DNA of 64,000 nucleotides from JBGCEZ01 sp045106735. GTDB taxonomy: Bacteria; Planctomycetota; Phycisphaerae; Phycisphaerales; SM1A02. A program made the translations under genes and the position numbers. Location of the stretch: the NCBI GenBank assembly GCA_045106735.1, contig JBGCEZ010000005.1, forward strand, positions 16,900-80,899, given 5' to 3'. Below, one piece after another: positions 17,984-25,576 of this stretch; position 1 is the stretch's first letter, and each line of letters begins with the position of its first letter. The notes beneath the pieces were generated by a model. It was not told the origin of the DNA. It did not search any database and saw only the letters and a list, made by a program, of their open reading frames with translations.

Positions 17984-18607
17984 GTGAACAGCCCTGACTC
18001 CCATCTCGTCCCGATCGTCATCGAACAGACCGGCCGCGGCGAGCGCTCCTACGACATCTACTCGCGGCTCCTCAACGACCGCATCGTCTTTCTTGGCGAG
18101 CCGGTGAGCGACACCGGGGCGAATCTCATCGTCGCCCAGATGCTCTTCCTGGCCAACGACGACCCGAAGTCGGACATCCACCTGTACGTCAACAGCCCGG
18201 GTGGCAGCGTCACCGCTGGCCTCGGCATCATCGACACGATGAACTTCGTGCCGTGCGACATCTCGACCTACATCATTGGCCAAGCGGCTTCGATGGGTTC
18301 GATCATCGCGGCCAGCGGAACCAAGGGAAAGCGGCACGCGCTGACCCACTCCCGCAACCTCATGCACCAGCCGCTGCTGTCTGGGGTCATGGAAGGCCAG
18401 GCGACCGACCTGGAGATCGAGGCCCGCGAAATGCTGCGTCTGCGGGAGATGCTCTTCAAGATCTACGCCGACGCGAGTGGCCAGACCTACGACAAGATCC
18501 ACGCCGACTGCGAGCGCAACAAGTGGCTCGGGGCCGACGAGATGAAGGAATACGGTCTTGTTGACCAGGTGCTCGCGGCCATGCCCGCGACGCCGAAGAG
18601 CGACTGA
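17984..18607 (+). CDS. clpP: ATP-dependent Clp protease proteolytic subunit, second copy, with Asp-to-Asn triad change
   Basis: The product has 207 residues from a GTG start at 17984. It has the canonical nucleophile loop GQAASMGS and the His loop (SRNLMHQP), but the position of the triad Asp (ERDRF in E. coli) reads CERNKWL, so Asp is replaced by Asn. A comparable Asn is known in Listeria ClpP1, which is active mainly with its partner ClpP2. The shared handle region and GLVDQV end are normal. With the clpP gene 81 nt upstream this probably forms a hetero-oligomer. A terminator follows at 18654-18701. Confidence 0.95.
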   Translation: MNSPDSHLVPIVIEQTGRGERSYDIYSRLLNDRIVFLGEPVSDTGANLIVAQMLFLANDDPKSDIHLYVNSPGGSVTAGLGIIDTMNFVPCDISTYIIGQAASMGSIIAASGTKGKRHALTHSRNLMHQPLLSGVMEGQATDLEIEAREMLRLREMLFKIYADASGQTYDKIHADCERNKWLGADEMKEYGLVDQVLAAMPATPKSD

Positions 18608-18653
18608 CCGCACGACCGACGACGGCTGGCCAACCAGCGTCGCCAACGAACAT

Positions 18654-18701
18654 CGCCCCGCGTCGCGGACTCCGGCAACGGACCGCGGCGCGGGGCGTTT
18701 T
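18654..18701 (+). terminator. Intrinsic terminator after the clpP pair
   Basis: A 9-bp GC-rich stem (CGCCCCGCG at 18654-18662 and CGCGGGGCG at 18689-18697) with an inner partly paired loop is followed directly by TTTT (18698-18701). Confidence 0.85.
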
Positions 18702-18869
18702 CGTGGGTGGGGTGATGGCGGAGTGGTACGGGAGGACGCTCGAGGCGTGGGGCGTGGGGCGCGGGCGGCACCGGGGCTGCGGGCAGCACAGAAGCTGCGG
18801 GCGGCACACGTGCTGCGTGCGCGCCCCGGATCTCCGGGCGGCACGGAATCCGCACCACCCGAACGGTGC

Positions 18870-19448
18870 TCAGGTTTCGTCGGGGTCGGTGCCACACTCC
18901 GAGCAGACGGCTCCGGGGCGCAGCGGATACTGGCAATCCGGGCAACGTCCCGCGCGGAGCCGGCGAACGCGCCGGAACCACGGGTACCAGGCCACCACGC
19001 CGTAGAGCATCGCCGCGTTGGCGAACGACGGCCCGGCGTGCGGGCGAAGTGGCAGCACCACCGTGTCCCGCTGCCGGCCACCAAAGGCCGTACCGCCCGG
19101 CCGGAAGATGAAGCCTTGGTCTTGGACGCGCGGCGACCGGGCTGCCGCCTCCCCGCCGCCGTAGATGACGAAGTTCCCGCGAAACGGCAGTCCCGCTTCG
19201 ATCGACCGCGGCGTGTCCGGCACGTTCGCGGTGCCGCGATGCCGGCCCTCGAACGCCGAAACACGAACCCCGGTATTCACCAACGAGTGATTCCACCCCA
19301 GCTGCAGCGGAAGCGAGACGACCACTCCGATCGCCCACTGGATGGCGAACGCGGCGGCAAACCCGAAGAGATGCTGAAGGGCCAGACGATCGCGCCGTTC
19401 GATCGGATCACGTTGCGATTCGAATGCTGCACTCGTTCGATCAGACAT
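18870..19448 (-). CDS. Membrane protein with C-terminal zinc ribbon
   Basis: The product has about 192 residues from the ATG whose complement is 19446-19448; an ATG four codons earlier (19460) is also possible. One N-terminal hydrophobic segment (FGFAAAFAIQWAIGVVVSLPL) and a second near residue 150 (ANAAMLYGVVAWYPW) bracket a presumably extracytoplasmic domain. The C-terminus is CPDCQYPL...CSECGTDPDET, the same ribbon type as in the 9059 protein. Such ribbon-bearing membrane proteins seem typical of this lineage (inference). No function is known. It is transcribed towards the clpP pair. Confidence 0.75.
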   Translation of the reverse strand: MSDRTSAAFESQRDPIERRDRLALQHLFGFAAAFAIQWAIGVVVSLPLQLGWNHSLVNTGVRVSAFEGRHRGTANVPDTPRSIEAGLPFRGNFVIYGGGEAAARSPRVQDQGFIFRPGGTAFGGRQRDTVVLPLRPHAGPSFANAAMLYGVVAWYPWFRRVRRLRAGRCPDCQYPLRPGAVCSECGTDPDET

Positions 19449-19497
19449 CACGCCCCCCATGCACGCATCGGCCGTTCAATCCGAACCGGCGCACCGC

Positions 19498-20706
19498 CTA
19501 CCGCGCGGGACTGACATCAAAGGGCACCTGCTCGACAACATCCAATCCGAAGCCGCTCAGACCGCGCAGCGTTTTCGGCCGGTTGGTGATGATCCGGAGA
19601 TCGCGCAGTCCCAAGTCGCGGAGCAACTGCCCGCCAATGCCAAAGTCGCGGCGGTCCATCGGCTGGGCCCGGCCCGAAACGCCCTGCGGATCGGTGAGGT
19701 CGGGCACGTTCACTTCGTCTTCGCGGCGCGGCCGACGGATGCGCTGCAGCCGGGCGGCCAAGTCCGCCCCGTGGCCCTCGGGCCGCAGGTACACGACGGC
19801 CCCACGCCCTTCTTCTTGGATCATCCGAAGGCTCGTCCGCAGCGACTGTCCACTGGGATTGCCCGCTTCCAAGAACACGTCGCCCAGCAAGTCGCGCCGG
19901 TGCATGCGGACGAGCGTGGGCTGCTCTTGCACCACGGGAATGCCGTGCTCATCCAAGTCGCCGACGCCGCCGACGCAGAGGGCCAGGTGCGGGACCGGAT
20001 CGATTGCACTGTCCCAGGCGACGAGGTTGAACGTGCCCTCGGGCAGCTCGACCGTGGTGCCGGAACGCGGATCCAGTCGCTGGACGAGCCCCTCGGACCG
20101 AAGCCGATGCTCGATGATCTGCTCGACGGAACACATCTTGATGCCGTGCTCGGCCGCGATCGTCTCCAGGTCCGGCATCCGGGCCATCTCGCCGGAGTCC
20201 AAGACGATCTCAATGATCGCCGCGGCGGGCCGCAGACCGGCGAGCCGGCAGAGATCGACCGACCCTTCGGTCTGACCGGTGCGCACAAGCACGCCGCCGT
20301 CGCGCGAACGCAGCGGGTTGATGTGTCCCGGCCGGACGAAGTCGTCGACCGTGGTGTTTGGATCGCCGAGCAGCCGAATGGTGGCCGCCCGATCGGAGGA
20401 GCTCACCCCGGTGGACACGCCATGGCGCGGCGACCCGTCCACCGTGACGGTGAACGGCGTGGCGAAAATGCTGGTGTTGACCTGGGCCTGCGGTTTGAGG
20501 TCGAGCCGATCGCAGTCAGCGCCGGTCATCGCCACACAGAGGTAGCCAGCCCCGATCCGCGTCATGAAGTTGACGACCTCGGGCGTGACCATTTCCGCCG
20601 CACACACGAAGTCGCCTTCGTTTTCGCGGTTCTCGTCGTCAACCAGAATGACCATCTTGCCAGCGCGAAGATCGTCGAGAATGTCGGGGATGGGGGAGAG
20701 TGCCAT
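19498..20706 (-). CDS. RibBA-type protein (DHBP synthase / GTP cyclohydrolase II) with altered active sites in both domains
   Basis: The 402-residue architecture is RibBA: a DHBP synthase domain (about 1-200) and a GTP cyclohydrolase II domain (about 205-400). In the first, DDENRENEGDF (23-33) and RPGH (125-128) are intact, but the metal-binding His of the GHTEA motif is Gln145 (GQTEG). In the second, the three zinc cysteines of HSECLTGD...RCDCG are replaced by Asp272, Asn283 and Ser285 (MHRRDLLGD...AGNPSG), so cyclohydrolase activity should be absent. DFGIGGQLLRDLG and the C-terminal nucleotide-binding end remain. Proteins with an intact RibB and a degenerate RibA domain are known as RibBX; here RibB is also doubtful. 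A separate ribA would be needed elsewhere. Confidence 0.88.
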   Translation of the reverse strand: MALSPIPDILDDLRAGKMVILVDDENRENEGDFVCAAEMVTPEVVNFMTRIGAGYLCVAMTGADCDRLDLKPQAQVNTSIFATPFTVTVDGSPRHGVSTGVSSSDRAATIRLLGDPNTTVDDFVRPGHINPLRSRDGGVLVRTGQTEGSVDLCRLAGLRPAAAIIEIVLDSGEMARMPDLETIAAEHGIKMCSVEQIIEHRLRSEGLVQRLDPRSGTTVELPEGTFNLVAWDSAIDPVPHLALCVGGVGDLDEHGIPVVQEQPTLVRMHRRDLLGDVFLEAGNPSGQSLRTSLRMIQEEGRGAVVYLRPEGHGADLAARLQRIRRPRREDEVNVPDLTDPQGVSGRAQPMDRRDFGIGGQLLRDLGLRDLRIITNRPKTLRGLSGFGLDVVEQVPFDVSPAR

Positions 20707-20836
20707 GGGGAGCCAGTGTACGTCTCACGTGGCCCCGAATCTCTTCCGCCCACCACCTCTCGGACCCTCGCCCGAGGAATTGGCATCGTCAGCCCAGATT
20801 GATGCCATCGCCGCGTGACTTGCCCCGTTTCCGCGC

Positions 20837-20842
20837 TACATT
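20837..20842 (+). promoter_or_regulatory. -10-like element 6 nt before the start of the 20849 gene (leaderless type)
   Basis: TACATT ends 6 nt before the ATG. A weak -35 candidate, GTGACT (20815-20820), lies 16 bp further upstream. The expected transcription start would fall on or next to the A of ATG. Confidence 0.45.
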
Positions 20843-20848
20843 GAGGCC

Positions 20849-21466
20849 ATGAGCACGTCACCCCCCAGTGATCTTCTGGCCGCCTTCGGGCGCCCCCGCC
20901 TGGACGGAGAGGCCCTCGATGGCCCCGAATCGGCGGTCAAGGCCCTCGAAGAGTCCCATTTGATCGTCGTGGTCGCCGACGAGACCGACCGGTCGGGCTT
21001 CGCGGCCAGTGTCCGGAATCGCCTGGACGTCGTGCACCGGGGCCGGATCGTGGACGTTTCGCGCCTGTACCCCGTCCTGGGGAGCGACGCAGACGCGTCC
21101 ACGCCGGCTGGCGAAGTCGAGGAAGCCCTGGTCGAACTGACGGCCCGGCTCCGGGCGGCCAGCGGCATCGACAAGATGCAGACCTTCGTCTGGCCGGATC
21201 TGGACCGACTGATCACGATCGCCCCGGCCGCCGTGCGCCGGGCCATGCACTCGGCCTTCGCCATCGCGGCGGAGCATGAGTTCGTCAGCCCCGAAACGCT
21301 GGTGCTCCAGCGGCACCTGATGTTCGGCGGTGACCGCCTGGCCGAATTGGCCGCCGACGTGGCCGGACCGGCCCGAGTCTGGCTGGAAGGCGACGACGCG
21401 GGAGCGTTCCCCGAGGCCGCCGAGTTCTGCCCCAGTCCCCGCGTGGCCGTCGCCCGCCTGGGCTGA
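20849..21466 (+). CDS. Unknown protein
   Basis: The 205-residue protein is soluble, with no signal peptide or membrane segment. It has alpha/beta character: a hydrophobic strand LIVVVADET (about residues 38-46), a long Ala/Leu-rich helix near 90-105, and TLVLQRHLMFGGDRL near 155. I do not recognise a catalytic motif or family. It is divergently transcribed from the RibBA homologue (142 bp between) and followed by upp after about 230 bp. There is no ribosome-binding site in front of the ATG; instead a -10-like hexamer ends 6 nt upstream, which suggests a leaderless mRNA. Confidence 0.75.
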   Translation: MSTSPPSDLLAAFGRPRLDGEALDGPESAVKALEESHLIVVVADETDRSGFAASVRNRLDVVHRGRIVDVSRLYPVLGSDADASTPAGEVEEALVELTARLRAASGIDKMQTFVWPDLDRLITIAPAAVRRAMHSAFAIAAEHEFVSPETLVLQRHLMFGGDRLAELAADVAGPARVWLEGDDAGAFPEAAEFCPSPRVAVARLG

Positions 21467-21682
21467 TCGACCGCCGCCCAATGGCACCGCCCACACGGCC
21501 GCCCACACGGCCGATGCAGGCCGCCACCGGACGACGCCGTTCAACGCCAACGCGGTCGCCCCCTGCGGATCCCGCCGACGCCAGTGCCTCGCCTTGGCCA
21601 CCTCGGCTCAGCCACCACGCCTCGCACCCGGCAGCCCCCGCCTACAACCTGTGCCGACGCCGAGCGTTCTGCGCGCCTCCGT

Positions 21683-21688
21683 TATCCT
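21683..21688 (+). promoter_or_regulatory. -10-like element 6 nt before upp (leaderless type)
   Basis: TATCCT ends exactly 6 nt before the upp ATG at 21695, and no ribosome-binding site is seen between. No clear -35 box. Confidence 0.45.
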
Positions 21689-21694
21689 GCGCCC

Positions 21695-22342
21695 ATGCAG
21701 GCCTCCCCCGAGCGGCACCCCAATCTCCGCGTCCTCGATCACCCGCTGATCGGGGTGAAGCTCACCCGTGCCCGCGATCGGGCGACGCCGCCGGCGGATT
21801 TTCGGCGCCTCATCGACGAGATCGCCGGCCTCATGACGTTTGAGGCCTGCAAGCACCTCCAGACCGAGGCGACGTCGGTCGAGACGCCGCTCGAGACGAC
21901 CACGGGGACGTCCCTCGCCCGGACCATCACCGTCGTCCCGATCCTGCGGGCCGGCATGGGCATGACCGACGGCATGCTGGCCTTGCTGCCGGAAGCCCGC
22001 GTCGGCCACATCGGCCTGTACCGCGACGAAGAGCGGATGGAGCCGGTGACCTACTACTGCAAGCTGCCCAAGGACGTGGCCGACAGCCAGGTGCTGCTCG
22101 TCGACCCGATGCTCGCCACCGGCGGCTCGGCCAGCTTCGCCGTACAGCGACTCAAAGAAGAAGGCTGCCGCGACATCCGGCTGATCTGCCTGGTGGTCGC
22201 CCCGCCCGGAGTCGAGCGCATGGCCGCCGACCACCCGGACGTGACGATCCTGACCGCCGCCCTCGACGAACGACTCGACGACCGTTGCTTCATCCGCCCG
22301 GGATTGGGCGATGCCGGAGATCGCATCTTCGGGACGGCGTAG
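21695..22342 (+). CDS. upp: Uracil phosphoribosyltransferase
   Basis: Upp salvages uracil by joining it to PRPP to form UMP. From the ATG at 21695 the product has 215 residues, near the usual 208. It begins with the family pattern (NLRVLDHPLIGVKLTRARD), has the conserved TIVPILRAGMGMTDG segment (here TVVPILRAGMG), the PRPP-binding loop LVDPMLATGGSA and the C-terminal uracil-binding end FIRPGLGDAGDRIFGT. The start was moved 37 codons downstream of the first ATG because the extra part is Pro/Thr-rich and the chosen ATG has a -10-like TATCCT 6 nt upstream. The following 136 bases hold short TGCCGACT repeats. Confidence 0.95.
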   Translation: MQASPERHPNLRVLDHPLIGVKLTRARDRATPPADFRRLIDEIAGLMTFEACKHLQTEATSVETPLETTTGTSLARTITVVPILRAGMGMTDGMLALLPEARVGHIGLYRDEERMEPVTYYCKLPKDVADSQVLLVDPMLATGGSASFAVQRLKEEGCRDIRLICLVVAPPGVERMAADHPDVTILTAALDERLDDRCFIRPGLGDAGDRIFGTA

Positions 22343-22478
22343 ACCGCGGGCCCCGTGCCCCCGCCGACTGCCGATTGCCGACTGCCGACTGCAGCCCGCC
22401 GACTGCCCTCTCCCGCTCGCCCTCTGCTTCCCGCCTTTCGCTCCCCGCCCCCCCCGCTCCCAGGAGCCACGCTGCACC

Positions 22479-23576
22479 ATGGCCGAACGCAAGAACACGG
22501 ATTTCGACCGCCCCGGCGGATACGCCATGCCCAAGGGCGCGACGGTCGTCCAGCGCAAGGCCGCGGCGGAAATGACCGAGGCCGACGTCGTCCTGCTGGG
22601 CGATCGCGTCGAATCCCATGTGGCGGAAACGCCGCCCAAGGGAGGGTTGAAGCCAGCCCACCACGCCAAAGATCCGGACACACGGCTGTACGTCGGCGAT
22701 TGCCGCGACGTTTTGGCCAACCTCCCCGATCGCGGCAGCGTCGACCTGGTGTTCGCCGATCCGCCCTTCAACTGGGACGTGCCGTACGAAGAGTGGAACG
22801 ACGGTATGCCGCGGGCGGAGTACGAGAGGTTCACCTACGACTGGATCGACGGCTGCATTGACTGCCTGGCGCCGCACGGTTCGATCTGGGTCAACATCCC
22901 CGACGACACCGCGGCGGAGATCGTGCTGCACCTCAAGCGCCGCGGCTTGACGATGATCAACTGGTGCCTGTGGCACTTTCGCTTCGGCCAAAATCGCGAT
23001 TCCAGCTTCATCATGAGCAAGGTGCACGCGCTGTACTTCTGCAAGGATCCGTCCAAGCGGATTTGGAACCCGAGCGACATCCTGGAACCATCTGACCGCG
23101 CGACGGTGTACGCCGATCCGCGCACCATGGCCAAGGACTCGAACAAGGGCATGCGCGTCCCGATGGACGTCTGGTACGGCAAGTATTGGGGCCGAATTCA
23201 GGGCAACAACCTCGAGCGCCGGCACCAACACCACAACCAGATTCCCGAGGTGTATCTGGAACGGGTGATCCGCGCATGCTCGAACGAAGGCGATCTCGTC
23301 ATGGATCCCTTTGGCGGCAGCGGGACGACGAGCACCGTGGCCCGGGCGTGGGACCGCCGCTCGATCTCCATCGAGTTCTCGCCCGGCAACGCTGAGAGCG
23401 CCTGGGAACGAATCACCGACGTCGGCATGATCCGCAAAGGCGAATCCGCCGGCCACTCCAGCGCAACGGTGAAGAAGCGTCGCAGCCTCAAGGTGCCAGG
23501 CCAGACGTCACCCGAGGTTGAAGTCGAGTCGCCGGAGTCGGCCGACACGTCGGAGACTTCGGACACATCGGCCTGA
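22479..23576 (+). CDS. Orphan DNA methyltransferase, beta class (N6-adenine or N4-cytosine)
   Basis: The 365-residue enzyme starts at an ATG preceded by CAGGAGCC. Motif IV, DPPF, is at 94-97 and the SAM-binding motif I, DPFGGSGTT, at 276-284. DPP before FxGxG is the order of the beta class, with the target-recognition region between them. DPPF is compatible with adenine-N6 or cytosine-N4 methylation, so the modified base cannot be read from the sequence. No restriction endonuclease or specificity subunit is adjacent, so this is probably a regulatory or protective orphan enzyme. The last ~40 residues are an acidic Ser/Glu tail, and the first ~65 precede the catalytic domain. Confidence 0.9.
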   Translation: MAERKNTDFDRPGGYAMPKGATVVQRKAAAEMTEADVVLLGDRVESHVAETPPKGGLKPAHHAKDPDTRLYVGDCRDVLANLPDRGSVDLVFADPPFNWDVPYEEWNDGMPRAEYERFTYDWIDGCIDCLAPHGSIWVNIPDDTAAEIVLHLKRRGLTMINWCLWHFRFGQNRDSSFIMSKVHALYFCKDPSKRIWNPSDILEPSDRATVYADPRTMAKDSNKGMRVPMDVWYGKYWGRIQGNNLERRHQHHNQIPEVYLERVIRACSNEGDLVMDPFGGSGTTSTVARAWDRRSISIEFSPGNAESAWERITDVGMIRKGESAGHSSATVKKRRSLKVPGQTSPEVEVESPESADTSETSDTSA

Positions 23577-23732
23577 CCGCGCCATCGGCATCGCCGCCGC
23601 CGCCGTGAGTGCGAGCCCATCGCCCTCGCCGCCAGTCCCCGCGCCCCGCCCCGCCCCGTGGCCCATCCCCGGGCCATGCGTGCCGGCGCCACACGGCCCG
23701 GCCCCCAAACGCACCCGCCCGAGTCAATACCA

Positions 23733-24215
23733 ATGAACCTCGCTGCCTGGCCCACGCACTCGCACTCGCGAACCTCCATGCCGCTCCTTGGAGCTCGCCC
23801 GCACCGGCCCCGCCGTGGCAAGACGGCAACGATCGTGATCGGCTCAATCGTCGGCGGCCTCCTGATCATGGGCGTGTTCTGCGGCCTCGGGATCTTCCTG
23901 ATCGGCCGCGCCGGACTCGCGCTGTATGTCGACGATGCGATTCGGGAAGCCAATCAGCACCCGGTCATCACGCACCACCTCGGGAACGTCACCGCCGCAT
24001 CGGTGGACATGATGGCCCAAGAAGGAATCGACAACTGGGATGTCCTCAACGTGGATCTCACTGGGTCCAAAGCGGATGGCCGCCTGATCGCCCAGTTCAT
24101 CGATCAACCGGACGGAACGGCCACGCTGGGACCCGGGGCACTCGTCCTCAAAGACGGGACGCGACTGGACTTGGCGACTGGCGAGCCGACCACCGGAACC
24201 CCCTGGTACGACTGA
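23733..24215 (+). CDS. Single-pass membrane protein, paralogue of the next gene (Coa1-like)
   Basis: The 160-residue protein has about 30 basic N-terminal residues, a hydrophobic helix (TIVIGSIVGGLLIMGVFCGL, about 33-52), then a ~100-residue domain outside or inside the membrane. That domain aligns with the next product: HHLGNVTAASVDMM against EKVGTITSAKLQVM, and LGPGALVLKDG against MGPAVIIMNDV. The V(G/N)xI..A pattern resembles the small Coa1/cytochrome-oxidase-assembly-type domain, but this is a tentative comparison. The start at 23733 has only a weak purine-rich upstream sequence. No catalytic residues are evident. Confidence 0.7.
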   Translation: MNLAAWPTHSHSRTSMPLLGARPHRPRRGKTATIVIGSIVGGLLIMGVFCGLGIFLIGRAGLALYVDDAIREANQHPVITHHLGNVTAASVDMMAQEGIDNWDVLNVDLTGSKADGRLIAQFIDQPDGTATLGPGALVLKDGTRLDLATGEPTTGTPWYD

Positions 24216-24459
24216 ATGTCCGGGGGGCCGGGACCTCGCCGCACCCCACCGCACCCCGAACGCCCGGGGCCGCCGGGCTCCGCACCCGACTTCAACTTCG
24301 GGCCCCAGCTCGCTCCTGAGGACACATGTTGGGACGCCTCCGCCACCGGCCATACCGGACGTCCACCGCCCGTTTCCGCCTTGCATGCCGGGAAATCGAG
24401 GGATGCGGACACGCGCCGCCCTGTACGGCGCCGCGAGAACTCGGCACAATGGTGCACCT

Positions 24460-24999
24460 ATGAACACGCTCTCCCACCATCGGAACCTCCTCCCGACGCG
24501 CCGCGGCGCCTCGGCCGCGAAGGTGATTCTCATCATCGTCGTCATCCTCGTCGTGCTGGCCGCGGCATGCGGAGGCGGCTGCTTCTTCTTGTTCCAGAAG
24601 GGCATGTCCGAGGCGGGCAAGCAAGCGATCCCGTCCATGCAGGCCAACGCCGTGATCACCGAGAAGGTCGGCACGATCACGAGCGCGAAGTTGCAGGTCA
24701 TGAAGACCGCCGAACTGGCGCAGCAGAACGGCGGCGGTACGCCCAACCTGATGGCCATCAGCATCGAAGGCGACAAGGGCTCGGCCGTCGTCAACGGCAT
24801 CTTCACGCCCGGCCAGGCCAACGGCGCCATGACCATGGGCCCGGCCGTCATCATCATGAATGATGTCGCGACGGACGTCGCCACGGGCGAAGTTGCCACC
24901 ATCATGCCGTGGAACACCCCCCCGGCCTTGCCGGACCCCGCCGACATTCCGGTTGAAGTGCCGGGCGACGGCGGTGAACCCGCTCCCGCCGGTGGCTGA
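24460..24999 (+). CDS. Single-pass membrane protein, paralogue of the previous gene (Coa1-like)
   Basis: The 179-residue protein has an N-terminal basic stretch, a strong transmembrane helix (VILIIVVILVVLAAA, about 22-36) followed by CGGGCFF, and a ~95-residue domain homologous to the upstream gene. It ends in a Pro/Gly-rich tail. CACAAT at 24445-24450 is a poor -10-like match 9 nt before the ATG, with no ribosome-binding site. Function unknown; duplication with the 23733 gene suggests they act together or replace one another. A terminator-like hairpin lies 30 nt after the stop, inside the next frame. Confidence 0.75.
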   Translation: MNTLSHHRNLLPTRRGASAAKVILIIVVILVVLAAACGGGCFFLFQKGMSEAGKQAIPSMQANAVITEKVGTITSAKLQVMKTAELAQQNGGGTPNLMAISIEGDKGSAVVNGIFTPGQANGAMTMGPAVIIMNDVATDVATGEVATIMPWNTPPALPDPADIPVEVPGDGGEPAPAGG

Positions 25000-25576
25000 C
25001 GCCAGCCGCCCATCCGGGGAACCGACTTCGCCGCCGCCAGTCATTGATCTGGCGGCGGCGTTTTCGTCCATCGACGCCACGTGGACGCCGCACCTCGCCG
25101 CCGAGGTCAGTGGTCACCACGTGCGCCTCGCGCGCCTGGACGGCGCGTTCACGTGGCACGCCCACGAACACGAGGACGAGCTGTTCCTGGTGATCGCCGG
25201 CACGCTGCGCATCGAATTCCGCGGCGGCGATCGCATCCTCGGCCCCGGCCAACTGCTGTGCATTCCGGCCGGCGTCGAACACCGCCCGGTGGCCGACCAG
25301 GGCGAAGTCCACGTGCTGCTCTTTGAACCGGGGACGACGGTGAGCACCGGCGCGACGGATGATCCGCGCCGCGTGGACGATCCGGCGTTGATTCACCCAA
25401 CGTCTGCGACCCCGCCGTCGACCCCACCGCCGGCACGAGCACCGGCACGACCACCGGCACCAACACCGGCACCGGCACCCGTACCCGCACCTGCACCCGC
25501 GGATTCGACGTCGGCGTCGGCCGGCGGACGAATGAGCGAACGCCCATCCGCGGAGGCCCGCGATGTACCGCACTGA
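24992..25576 (+). CDS. Cupin-domain protein with Pro/Ala-rich tail
   Basis: The single-domain cupin matches small mannose-6-phosphate-isomerase-like cupins (VIDLAAAFSSI...WTPHLAAEVSGHHVRLARLDG), with metal-site residues in WHAHEHEDELF and the second motif PAGVEHRP. Family members bind a metal through three His and a Glu; here H-x-H...E and the later H are present. The start is uncertain: GTG at 24992 overlaps the previous stop and gives 194 aa; another GTG lies at 24974. No good ribosome-binding site is seen for either. The C-terminal ~55 residues are a disordered AP-repeat from a 6-bp DNA repeat. A terminator-like hairpin (25029-25064) falls inside codons 13-25. The 3' end overlaps the GNAT gene by 14 nt. 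Confidence 0.8.
   Translation: MADASRPSGEPTSPPPVIDLAAAFSSIDATWTPHLAAEVSGHHVRLARLDGAFTWHAHEHEDELFLVIAGTLRIEFRGGDRILGPGQLLCIPAGVEHRPVADQGEVHVLLFEPGTTVSTGATDDPRRVDDPALIHPTSATPPSTPPPARAPARPPAPTPAPAPVPAPAPADSTSASAGGRMSERPSAEARDVPH
25029..25064 (+). terminator. Intrinsic terminator-like hairpin inside the start of the cupin gene
   Basis: A perfect 12-bp stem (CGCCGCCGCCAG at 25029-25040, CTGGCGGCGGCG at 25049-25060) with loop TCATTGAT is followed directly by TTTT. It lies 30 nt after the stop of the 24460 gene, where its terminator would be expected, yet it is also in the cupin reading frame. Confidence 0.8.
25430..25499 (+). repeat. 6-bp-periodic repeat encoding Ala-Pro
   Basis: CCGGCA/CCGACC-like hexamers repeat through this stretch of the cupin gene and encode APAPTPAPAPVPAPAP, in frame. 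Confidence 0.7.

Noticed and set aside
16748..19264. An 838-residue minus-strand open frame across both clpP genes
   Set aside because: Both clpP genes are unambiguous on the plus strand; the minus frame shows no protein family.
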